From Faecalibacterium duncaniae (GTDB taxonomy: Bacteria; Bacillota; Clostridia; Oscillospirales; Ruminococcaceae): a stretch of 64,000 nucleotides of DNA. Shown here piece after piece: positions 8,919 to 16,645 of the stretch (positions within the stretch are counted from its first letter, which is position 1; each line of letters starts with the position of its first letter). A model generated the notes under the pieces. It was not told where the DNA came from, did no database searches, and saw nothing but the letters and a program-made list of their open reading frames with translations. The stretch covers positions 1,798,001 through 1,862,000 of the forward strand of contig NZ_CP048437.1 in NCBI RefSeq assembly GCF_010509575.1, read 5' to 3'. Made by a program: the position numbers and the translations under genes.

Positions 8919-9104
8919 ATGGCAAAAAGCAAAAACGAGAGCAATAACAAAAACAGCGGCACCCTGCTTACCGAAAAAGACGGCACCCAGTATTTTGTCA
9001 TGGGGAAAGTCCGTATCAAGGTATCGGAGCATTTCGCACAGGATGGGAAGCCGCTTGACAGCCTGCTGGAAGATGTGATCCAGCACGCTGCCGCCGCTTC
9101 CTGA
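8919..9104 (+). CDS. tnpW: TnpW-family transposon protein
   Basis: A 61-residue protein matching the pattern of TnpW, the small conserved protein encoded next to the large serine recombinase in Tn4451-type elements: polar Asn/Lys-rich front, then 'YFVMGKVRIKVSEHF' and 'GKPLDSLLEDVIQHA'. Function is not known; it may be a recombination or regulatory accessory. The ATG follows ATGGAGGTAACTGCCT, a clear ribosome binding site. It stands alone in front of the recombinase with a hairpin between them. Confidence 0.7.
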   Translation: MAKSKNESNNKNSGTLLTEKDGTQYFVMGKVRIKVSEHFAQDGKPLDSLLEDVIQHAAAAS

Positions 9105-9133
9105 AAAAATACGGAATAACGACTGTCAATCAG

Positions 9134-9181
9134 CCCACGCTTATGATATACTTGTACCAGCGAGTATTGTATAAGCGTGGG
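9134..9181 (+). promoter_or_regulatory. Long inverted repeat in front of the recombinase gene
   Basis: CCCACGCTTAT plus ATAC pairs with GTAT plus ATAAGCGTGGG across a 12-nt spacer, followed by TTGTTTCTTTT. It could be a terminator that keeps tnpW and recombinase transcripts apart, an operator, or a recombinase binding site. It lies 30 bp before the recombinase GTG start. Confidence 0.5.
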
Positions 9182-9211
9182 TTGTTTCTTTTAGAAGGAG
9201 GATTTTTAACC

Positions 9212-10834
9212 GTGAAACAACCATACAATACAACGATTTATAACACTGCACTATATTTGAGATTGAGCCGTGACGATGAATTACAGGGGGAAAGCGGCAG
9301 TATCCAGACCCAGCGCATGATGCTTAGACAGTATGCCGCAGAGCATGGGCTGACCGTTGTAGACGAGTACATTGACGACGGATGGAGTGGGACAAATTTC
9401 GAGCGTCCAAGTTTCCAAAGGATGATTGATGACATCGAAGACGGGAAAATCAACTGCGTTGTCACAAAGGACTTATCCCGTCTGGGAAGAAACTATATCC
9501 TGACCGGTCAGTACACGGAAATCTATTTCCCCAGCAAGGGAGTACGCTACATTGCCATCAATGACAATGTGGACACCATCAACGGAGAAAGCGAGCTTGC
9601 ACCGTTCTTAAACATCCTGAATGAAATGCACGCCCGACAGACCAGCAAAAAGGTCAAGGCTGCCATGCACACAAGATTTGCCAATGGCGCACACTATGGA
9701 GCCTATGCACCGCTGGGCTATGTAAAAGACCCGGACAAAAAAGGTCATCTTCTGATCGACCCGGAAACACGCTGGATTGTAGAGAAGATTTTTGACCTTG
9801 CTGTACACGGGCGTGGAGCCGCCAGCATTACACGGATTCTGGTGGAGGAAAAAGTACCTACCCCCGGCTGGCTGAACTATGAAAGATACGGGACTTTCGC
9901 CAATATCTACGCCGGTGCGCCCGCAGAAAAAGCCTATGCGTGGACGATAGCACAGGTCAAGAGCATTTTGAAAGAGGAAACCTACATCGGTCACAGCATT
10001 CACAACAAGCAGAGCAACATTTCATTCAAGAACAAGAAAAAGGTGCGGAAGCCGCAGGAAGAATGGTATCGTGTGGAAAATACCCACGAAGCCATCATTT
10101 CTGAAGAAGTGTTCCAAAAAGTTCAGGAGCTGATTGCAAGCAGACGCAGGAAACGCAGAAACGGTACGACACAGATTTTCGCAGGATTGATAAAATGTGC
10201 AGACTGCGGATGGTCTTTAGCCTATGGGGAAAACAAGCAGAATAAGAACCCATACGGGTACTACCATTGCAGCAAGAACGGGCAGGGATTACGCCAGTGT
10301 TCCATGCACTATATCCGCTATGATGTACTGTATGCCTATGTGCTTGCAAGACTGCAATACTGGTCTATGCTGGCACAGAAAGACGAGGACAATCTGCTGA
10401 AACGGCTGCTCAATGCCAGCGACAGGGAAAGAAACTCTGCGAAGAAAAAGCAGGCTGCGGAGCTGAAAAAGGCAGAGAAGCGTAAAGCCGAGGTTGACGG
10501 GCTGTTTGCTAAAATGTATGAGGACTGGTCTGCCGGACGCATAACCGAGTATAACTTCAATATGCTGTCCGAGAAGTACCAGAACGAGCAAAAGGAGCTT
10601 GAAACAAAAATAAGACAGCTTCACGAAACGATGGAAGCCGCCGTACAGACCGCAGCGGATGCTGAAAAGTGGATTGCCCTGATGAAACAGTTTGTCAACC
10701 CTGTGGAGCTGACCGCCGAACTTCTGAACACTCTAATTGAAAAAATAACCGTCCACGAAGCTGTCAAGGGCGAGGACGGAAGCCGTGAGCAGGAAGTAGA
10801 AATCTACTACCGCTTCATCGGCAAAATCGACTGA
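9212..10834 (+). CDS. Large serine recombinase (TnpX-like integrase)
   Basis: Catalyses site-specific excision and integration of the element. The resolvase domain occupies residues ~10-160: 'ALYLRLSRDDE' and the later 'GSIQTQRMMLRQYA' carry the catalytic serine, and 'TKDLSRLGRNYILTG' is the arginine-containing second motif. A recombinase domain follows (~170-290), then a zinc ribbon 'CADCGWSLAYG...YYHC...C' (~325-380) and a coiled coil (~405-490), the standard large-serine-recombinase order. Translation starts at GTG 9212, 9 nt after AGAAGGAGG; the upstream in-frame ATG lies in the hairpin and has no binding site. The gene is the last one of the element and abuts the rlmD fragment, so it sits at the attachment site as expected. 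Confidence 0.9.
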   Translation: MKQPYNTTIYNTALYLRLSRDDELQGESGSIQTQRMMLRQYAAEHGLTVVDEYIDDGWSGTNFERPSFQRMIDDIEDGKINCVVTKDLSRLGRNYILTGQYTEIYFPSKGVRYIAINDNVDTINGESELAPFLNILNEMHARQTSKKVKAAMHTRFANGAHYGAYAPLGYVKDPDKKGHLLIDPETRWIVEKIFDLAVHGRGAASITRILVEEKVPTPGWLNYERYGTFANIYAGAPAEKAYAWTIAQVKSILKEETYIGHSIHNKQSNISFKNKKKVRKPQEEWYRVENTHEAIISEEVFQKVQELIASRRRKRRNGTTQIFAGLIKCADCGWSLAYGENKQNKNPYGYYHCSKNGQGLRQCSMHYIRYDVLYAYVLARLQYWSMLAQKDEDNLLKRLLNASDRERNSAKKKQAAELKKAEKRKAEVDGLFAKMYEDWSAGRITEYNFNMLSEKYQNEQKELETKIRQLHETMEAAVQTAADAEKWIALMKQFVNPVELTAELLNTLIEKITVHEAVKGEDGSREQEVEIYYRFIGKID

Positions 10835-10876
10835 CCTTTCTTTTTTACCCAACAATATCTTTAATTAAGGGAGACG
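10835..10876. other. Right end of the element / attachment junction
   Basis: Between the recombinase stop and the first recognisable rlmD codons lies the junction of element and chromosome. The rlmD frame has a stop at 10862-10864 and becomes rlmD-like from about 10868. A GA dinucleotide in GGGAGACGGG at 10869-10878 would suit the crossover used by TnpX-type recombinases. The exact point needs the empty site. Confidence 0.55.
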
Positions 10877-11089
10877 GGTGCGACCTATCCTGAAATCAAG
10901 GCCCGTGTGTTGGAACAGACTGGGCTGAAGGTTTCTTCCCTGTATATCTCGCAGGTCAAGCAGAAATGCGGTCTGGAGGTACGAGAGAACCACCACAAGG
11001 CGAAGTCCGAAAATACAAAGCAGCCTCAGTGTCCGAAGGAGAAAGAGGATGCGATTGTGGAGGCTTTGAAGCATTTTCAGATGATATGA
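10865..11089 (+). pseudogene. rlmD: 3' fragment of rlmD (23S rRNA uracil methyltransferase)
   Basis: The frame reads 'ETGATYPEIKARVLEQTGLK', then 'VSSLYISQVKQKCGLE' and ends 'CPKEKEDAIVEALKHFQMI'. This is the C-terminal extension seen on the RumA/RlmD-type 23S rRNA (uracil-C5) methyltransferase of many Clostridia. The catalytic domain is missing here and should lie on the far side of the element, outside the window. The integration therefore splits the gene near its 3' end; whether the truncated enzyme stays active cannot be told. This identification rests on pattern memory of that tail. Confidence 0.6.
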
Positions 11090-11101
11090 TTTACAGTATG
11101 T

Positions 11102-11132
11102 CCGTCTGATTTTCAGGCGGGCATTTTCTTTT
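11102..11132 (+). terminator. Terminator after the rlmD fragment
   Basis: CCGTCTGA / TCAGGCGG stem with a 3-nt loop followed by GCATTTTCTTTT, 12 bp after the stop codon. Confidence 0.75.
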
Positions 11133-11278
11133 GCCGGAATATGGTGTTTCCACTTTTATCGTGGTACAATAGACGCAAGAATCATTTTTCAGGAAAAGCA
11201 TTCTGCTATCCGATTTATAGGACACCCATTGTTGTAGAATCAGGATGTCCACCTATCACAAAAAACAAGGAGCAACGT

Positions 11279-13039
11279 ATGCCAAACGATAAGATCACCG
11301 CCGTAGGTGCCAACATTGCCGAAAAAGCCGCCATGATCTGGAACGTGGCCGATATGCTGCGTGGGCCGTTCAAGCCCCACGAGTACGGTCTGGTTATTCT
11401 GCCCATGACCGTGGTGAAGCGGTTCCACGACTGCCTGCTGCCCACCCATCAGGCGGTGCTGGACACCTACGAGAAGGTGAAAAAGCTGCAGGTCATCGAC
11501 GGCTTTTTGCAGAAAGCCTCCGGTTACCAGTTCTATAACACCAGCCGGTTCACCTTCGAGACCCTGCTGGCAGACCCGGACAACATTGAGTCCAACTTCC
11601 GGGATTACCTGTCCGGCTTTTCTGCCAACGCACAGGACGTGCTGGCAAAGTTCGACTTTGACAACATCATCAAGCGGATGGTGGAGAGCAACACCCTCTA
11701 CCTCGTCATCAAGGAGTTCGGCTCTGGGAAGGGCTATCTTGGCCCGGACAAGATCAGCGCCGTGGACTGCGGCTACATCTTTGAGGACTTGGTGCGGCGG
11801 TTCTCTGAGAGCTTTGGCGAGGAAGCCGGAGCTCACTTCACCAGCCGGGATATCATCTACCTGATGACCGACCTGCTGCTGTCTGAAGCCGACCTCGATA
11901 CCAGCAGCATGACCGTTTACGATATGGCCATGGGAACCAGCCAGATGCTGAGCTGCATGGAGGAGCGCATCCACGAGCTGAACAGCGACATTGAGGTAAC
12001 CTGCTTCGGGCAGGAGTTCAACCCCTCCACCTTTGCCATCGCCAAGGCGGACATGATGATCCGGGGCGGCGACCCCAACAATATGCGGTTCGGTGACACC
12101 CTGTCAGAGGATCAGTTTCCCGGGTTCACCTTCCAGTACATCATCTCCAACCCGCCCTTCGGCATTGACTGGAAGCGGGAGCAGAAGGCGGTGGAAGCCG
12201 AAGCCGCCCGGGGCGAGATGGGGCGTTTTGCCCCCGGTCTGCCCAAGATCAGCGATGGTCAGCAGCTTTTTGTGCTGAACGGTCTTGCCAAGCTGGCAAA
12301 CAAGGGCAAGATGGCCATTATCCAGAACGGCTCTCCCCTGTTCAGCGGCGATGCCGGCAGCGGCCCGAGCAACATCCGGCAGTATATTCTGGAAAACGAC
12401 TGGCTGGACTGCATCATCCAGCTTTCCACCGATATGTTCATGAACACCGGCATCTCCACCTACATCTGGGTGCTCAGCAAGGATAAGCCCGCCCACCGTG
12501 CAGGCAAGGTGCAGCTCATTGACGCCAGCCACTGCTTCGAGCCACGCCGCAAGAGCATCGGCACCAAGCGCAACGACATCACCGATGCCTGCCGGGAGCT
12601 GATCGTCACCGCCTACGGCGAATTTGCCAACGGCAAGGTGTACGGCGACAAAAACGGCATCTACTGCGAGAGCAAGGTGTTCGAGAGCGTGGAGTTCGGC
12701 TACAACAAAATCGTGGTGGAGCGCCCCCAGCGGGACGAGGCAGGCAACATCCTCCTGAAGCGTGGCAAGCCTGTGCCGGACACCAGCCTGCGTGACACTG
12801 AAAACGTACCGCTGGTGCAGGATATTGACGCCTACTTTGCCCGGGAAGTTCTGCCCTACGCCCCCGACGCATGGATCGACCACAGCAAGACCAAGGTGGG
12901 CTACGAAATCCCCATGACCCGCTATTTCTACGAGTATCAGGCACCGGAAGCCGTAGAGGATATCGTGGCGCGCATCACCGCACTGGAACAGGATATCTCC
13001 GCCGGGCTGGCAGAGCTGTTCCATAAGGAGGACGAATAA
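11279..13039 (+). CDS. hsdM: Type I restriction-modification methyltransferase subunit
   Basis: HsdM methylates adenine within the site read by HsdS and, with HsdR, forms the restriction complex. The N-terminal helical HsdM domain (residues ~8-160) is followed by the SAM-binding class I methyltransferase fold. Motif IV is 'SNPPFGIDW' (around residue 290) and motif I is 'YDMAMGTSQML' (around 214), a variant of the more usual DPxCGTGG. About 586 residues, normal for the family. ATG 11279 follows AAGGAGCAACGT; the in-frame ATG at 11141 has no binding site. The gene is GC-rich like hsdR. Its stop overlaps the start of the AbiJ-like gene by one base (TAATG), showing a single operon. Confidence 0.93.
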   Translation: MPNDKITAVGANIAEKAAMIWNVADMLRGPFKPHEYGLVILPMTVVKRFHDCLLPTHQAVLDTYEKVKKLQVIDGFLQKASGYQFYNTSRFTFETLLADPDNIESNFRDYLSGFSANAQDVLAKFDFDNIIKRMVESNTLYLVIKEFGSGKGYLGPDKISAVDCGYIFEDLVRRFSESFGEEAGAHFTSRDIIYLMTDLLLSEADLDTSSMTVYDMAMGTSQMLSCMEERIHELNSDIEVTCFGQEFNPSTFAIAKADMMIRGGDPNNMRFGDTLSEDQFPGFTFQYIISNPPFGIDWKREQKAVEAEAARGEMGRFAPGLPKISDGQQLFVLNGLAKLANKGKMAIIQNGSPLFSGDAGSGPSNIRQYILENDWLDCIIQLSTDMFMNTGISTYIWVLSKDKPAHRAGKVQLIDASHCFEPRRKSIGTKRNDITDACRELIVTAYGEFANGKVYGDKNGIYCESKVFESVEFGYNKIVVERPQRDEAGNILLKRGKPVPDTSLRDTENVPLVQDIDAYFAREVLPYAPDAWIDHSKTKVGYEIPMTRYFYEYQAPEAVEDIVARITALEQDISAGLAELFHKEDE

Positions 13040-13953
13040 TGGAACGGAAAAGTATGATTAAGGTTCGCGGTGGATTTAGTGACAGAGCCGGCATTGACCC
13101 TTGTAACATCCAAATGCAAATTGATGATTTTGATGAAAGAACTCGGACATTTATTAGTAATAAACTCTACGATTTTTTGCAAGTAACATTCAACCATGAA
13201 TGCGAAACTCGTAATATAAAGTACGGTCCTACAGATCAAAATCTTTCAAATATTTTCTGTAAAAATCTAATGCAGAATGTTTTTGCAGATTTAAATCATT
13301 TACCGCTTGGTTATCATTATGATTGGGAAAAGTTTTATTCCCGAATCGAAGAGGTTTTAATGGAGGCTCCTTATAACGAAGTTTTAGATTTGCTTTGGTA
13401 TATTTGCAATTGGTTTGCCTTATCCACTAACAATTGTATCGATGTTTTTCAAGAGTGGTTCAATGAACTTTTCCAAAGTGAGTATGTAGGTTACCGCTTT
13501 ATATCTGGTGAAATCGTTCCTATTACAGATGAAATCGAAGTAAAAGAAATTGAACAAGCCTGCTGTACGCCTTTTGACGGCGCACGCAAACACCTTAAGA
13601 AGGCTCTCAACTTTTTATCTGACCGTGAACACCCAGACTATAAAAACTGCGTCAAAGAAAGTATCAGTGCCGTCGAAGCAACCTGCCGCATTATTGCAGA
13701 AAAAGACAGTGCTACTCTTTGTGAAGCATTAAAACTACTTGCTAAGCACGGACTAAAATTGCATCCTTGTCTTAACTCTGGAATTGATAAACTTTACTCT
13801 TATGCCTGCGATCAAGGTGGTGTACGTCATGCCGAGCACGAAGCCGAAAGCATCGTTACTTTTGAAGAAGCCAAATTCATGATGGTTACCTGTAGTGCAA
13901 TCGTCAACTATCTGGTTGCAGAATACGGAAAGCATGGTACAGAAAATGCGTAA
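13039..13953 (+). CDS. AbiJ-like abortive-infection protein inside the hsd operon
   Basis: A 304-residue protein whose N-terminus ('FSDRAGIDPCNIQMQIDDFD') matches the pattern of the AbiJ N-terminal domain type 4, and whose C-terminal half is helical with 'YACDQGGVRHAEHEAESIVTFEEAKFMM', the ending typical of AbiJ/HEPN-type C-terminal domains. Such proteins are linked to abortive phage infection; the N-terminal domain is thought to sense and the C-terminal one to attack RNA. The R-H pair in 'VRHAEH' might be the active site, which is inference. Base composition is clearly more AT-rich than in hsdM. It begins within the hsdM stop codon and overlaps the start of hsdS, so it is co-translated with the restriction genes and may act when restriction fails. 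Confidence 0.65.
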   Translation: MERKSMIKVRGGFSDRAGIDPCNIQMQIDDFDERTRTFISNKLYDFLQVTFNHECETRNIKYGPTDQNLSNIFCKNLMQNVFADLNHLPLGYHYDWEKFYSRIEEVLMEAPYNEVLDLLWYICNWFALSTNNCIDVFQEWFNELFQSEYVGYRFISGEIVPITDEIEVKEIEQACCTPFDGARKHLKKALNFLSDREHPDYKNCVKESISAVEATCRIIAEKDSATLCEALKLLAKHGLKLHPCLNSGIDKLYSYACDQGGVRHAEHEAESIVTFEEAKFMMVTCSAIVNYLVAEYGKHGTENA

Positions 13954-15223
13954 AATGAAAGACAGCGCCATTGAATGGATTGGGGAGATTCCAGAGGGGT
14001 GGGAGGTTGTAAAGGCTAAGTATCTTTTTGCTCAACGGAACGAAAAAGGAAACTCTGCTCTTGTTCTTCTCTCTCCTACTCAAAAATATGGTGTTATTCC
14101 ACAAAGTCAGTTAGAGGGCGTTGTTCAAGTCAAAGAAAACACGGATTTACGAACTTTCAAAACAATCCATATTGGAGATTTCGTAATCAGTCTGCGTAGT
14201 TTTCAAGGCGGCTTTGAGTTTTCAAATTATGAGGGTGTATGTTCCCCTGCATATCAGGTATTACATGCCACCAAAGACCTTTCCAATGACTTTTTTCGGT
14301 ATCTTTTCAAATCAGATGGTTTTATCAGTAAAATAAACAGTCTTACTGTTGGCATTCGTGAGGGCAAGAATATCCAGTACTGGGATTTTTCAAATATGTT
14401 ACTTGCCCTTCCTCCTAAAGAGATTCAGATTCGGTCTGCTCAGTACTTGAATGCAAAATGCACTGAAATTGACACTATGCTTTCCAAAACTCGCTCTAGC
14501 ATTGAGGAATACAAAAAGCTCAAGCAGGCAGTTATTACGCAAGCTGTTACCAAAGGCGTGCGTGGTGAGCGGGAGATGAAGGATTGCGGAGTTGAATGGG
14601 CTGGTCTAGTTCCACACCATTGGGGTGTCGCTAAAATTGGAAGCATAGGTCAAACTTCCAGTGGTGCCACGCCACTAAGAAGTAAAGAATCTTCTTTTTT
14701 TGATGATGCCACTATCAGATGGGTTCGTACACTCGATTTAAATGATGGTTTTGTTTATGACAGTTCAGAGAAAATAACCGAATTGGCTTTAGCCTCATCT
14801 GCTTGCTCTATTATGCCTAAAGGCACAGTTTGTGTTGCCATGTACGGTGGTGCCGGAACAATCGGAAAATGCGGTCTACTCATGTCAGATTGTGCAACAA
14901 ATCAGGCTGTTTGCTCCATCGTCTGCAATCGCAAAATTGTTTCTCCCATTTTTCTGCTAATGCAGTTGCTTGCACTAAAACCATATTGGATGAAATATGC
15001 TGTTGGAACAAGAAAAGACCCCAATATCAGTCAAGACATTGTTGCTCGAATGAAAATACTCATTCCGCCACTAGATGAACAAAAAGAAATCACCGACTAC
15101 CTTGATGCCAAGTGCGCCGAGATTGACAAGTTGATTGCAAAGAAGGAGCAGCTGGTGAAAGAGCTGGAAAGCTATAAGAAAAGTTTGATTTATGAGGTTG
15201 TAACAGGGAAAAGGGAGGTGTAA
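13946..15223 (+). CDS. hsdS: Type I restriction specificity subunit
   Basis: HsdS reads the bipartite DNA target for HsdM and HsdR. Two target-recognition domains are visible, each opening with the conserved 'MKDSAIEWIGEIPEGWEV' / 'MKDCGVEWAGLVPHHW' pattern (starts near residues 4 and 213) and each followed by a coiled-coil spacer that contains 'YLNAKCTEIDTMLSK' or 'YLDAKCAEIDKLIAKK'. The last ~35 residues are the strongly conserved end of this subtype. Start could be ATG 13946, overlapping the previous stop, or ATG 13955. Like its AbiJ-like neighbour it is AT-rich except for the conserved spacers, which suggests exchange by recombination in those spacers. Confidence 0.92.
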   Translation: MRKMKDSAIEWIGEIPEGWEVVKAKYLFAQRNEKGNSALVLLSPTQKYGVIPQSQLEGVVQVKENTDLRTFKTIHIGDFVISLRSFQGGFEFSNYEGVCSPAYQVLHATKDLSNDFFRYLFKSDGFISKINSLTVGIREGKNIQYWDFSNMLLALPPKEIQIRSAQYLNAKCTEIDTMLSKTRSSIEEYKKLKQAVITQAVTKGVRGEREMKDCGVEWAGLVPHHWGVAKIGSIGQTSSGATPLRSKESSFFDDATIRWVRTLDLNDGFVYDSSEKITELALASSACSIMPKGTVCVAMYGGAGTIGKCGLLMSDCATNQAVCSIVCNRKIVSPIFLLMQLLALKPYWMKYAVGTRKDPNISQDIVARMKILIPPLDEQKEITDYLDAKCAEIDKLIAKKEQLVKELESYKKSLIYEVVTGKREV

Positions 15224-15227
15224 AATT

Positions 15228-16628
15228 ATGGTGGATGAAATCTCACCACGGTCTGGCGTCCTTGACTGTGAACAGGGCGGTGCAACATTTTATGAAGAGA
15301 ACTACAAATTCCGTATTATGAATAACGTTCCTTTCAAAGCCACTTCTAGCCGTACCGAAGATTATTCAAAATTAGCACAGAGCAACAAATACTTTCATGG
15401 TACTACCCATGACGGCAGCGACATTGCTGTTTATTGCGGAAGTCGGACAATGCCTCCTATCCGAACCGTTGCAATTTTTTCTTCTAATGTTTATGCAATT
15501 CAAAAAGGAAATCTTGAAACTTGTAATTGGGAAAAAATCGATGCGATTGAGTTCAGGGGTGGAACTTTAGACTCATTGTTTTTCTCCATCGATTCGCCAT
15601 ATGAACTTGTAAATGGAGCCGTTCAACTTTCTGCTCCAAAGTCACCTTTTTGCTTTTCTTTTGATTATAATGGCTCCTGTATATATGTTAAATCAGGCAA
15701 CCAGGCACATGAAACTTATGATTTGAACCGTGTTGAACTGATTGGTCGGACGCGTTATTTGACCCTTCAATTTTCAGAGCCGATTTCTTTCGGAGCGGTT
15801 CCGTTTCATATTGAAAAGATCAAAACACTGTTATCTTTTATGACTTTCCGTCAGAACGTCGACTTTGATGAAATTGCTTTACAAGAAAAAACATCCTTTC
15901 CTCCTCTTTTGATGGATACCGCTTTGGTTTATTCAAAAGGTTCTTCTACTGTGACTCAGAAAAAAGCCCCAAACAATATTTGCTTCAATGATTTAGATGT
16001 CACTCTTTCTTCTTTGATTGAGTTAATTTACTGTGAGCAAAAAAACAATCCTTTTTCTTTTATGAACTTCGTGCCAGAAGATGATAAAGGCCTTGGTCGA
16101 GTGACTAACGATATGGTCAAAGGGATTGTAACCTGTTTGGAATGCGAAATCGCACGTCTAAAAAAATCCGATGATATTACGTCAGCTATACAAGACAACA
16201 AAAACGACACCTATATTCAAGAAGAACTGCGGCTTCAGTCACTTGTGAAAGAATTACAGAAAGTTGCAAAGGATTTCCAAAAGAAAAATGGAAAATTTTC
16301 AAAGAAAACAAACGATATGATTTGCGGTAGACTCAAATATATGACTATCGCTGACGCAGATAAAGTCTGTCTCTTTTATGTCAAATATCAAAAATTCATC
16401 CGAAAGCTATTTGATAAATTTGAAATCGTTCCAACAGAAGATGACATCCAGAATTTAATCATCTATCGCAATAGAACTACGCATGGAACACAAGCTGTTT
16501 TGGATGAGCATATTGTAACAACTGCGCTTTATCTAACTGGTTTAATTTACTGTATGATTCTTCACAGTATCGGAATTGATGACAAAAATTTGGAGCAGCT
16601 TTGTTCCAGACACTTTTTATGGCGATAA
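15228..16628 (+). CDS. ApeA-like HEPN ribonuclease candidate inside the hsd operon
   Basis: A 466-residue protein. The front ~300 residues are beta-rich with the look of an ApeA N-terminal domain ('[18 protein letters not shown]'), and the last ~170 residues are helical and end with '[12 protein letters not shown]', which contains the HEPN ribonuclease motif R-x4-H (Arg414, His419). ApeA is a single-protein anti-phage system that degrades RNA on infection. The gene starts 5 nt after hsdS and ends 17 nt before hsdR, so it is part of the operon. It is AT-rich compared with hsdM and hsdR. The HEPN motif is seen directly; the ApeA assignment is by resemblance and is moderate. Confidence 0.6.
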   Translation: MVDEISPRSGVLDCEQGGATFYEENYKFRIMNNVPFKATSSRTEDYSKLAQSNKYFHGTTHDGSDIAVYCGSRTMPPIRTVAIFSSNVYAIQKGNLETCNWEKIDAIEFRGGTLDSLFFSIDSPYELVNGAVQLSAPKSPFCFSFDYNGSCIYVKSGNQAHETYDLNRVELIGRTRYLTLQFSEPISFGAVPFHIEKIKTLLSFMTFRQNVDFDEIALQEKTSFPPLLMDTALVYSKGSSTVTQKKAPNNICFNDLDVTLSSLIELIYCEQKNNPFSFMNFVPEDDKGLGRVTNDMVKGIVTCLECEIARLKKSDDITSAIQDNKNDTYIQEELRLQSLVKELQKVAKDFQKKNGKFSKKTNDMICGRLKYMTIADADKVCLFYVKYQKFIRKLFDKFEIVPTEDDIQNLIIYRNRTTHGTQAVLDEHIVTTALYLTGLIYCMILHSIGIDDKNLEQLCSRHFLWR

Positions 16629-16645
16629 CAAAAGGAGGTCTAACC

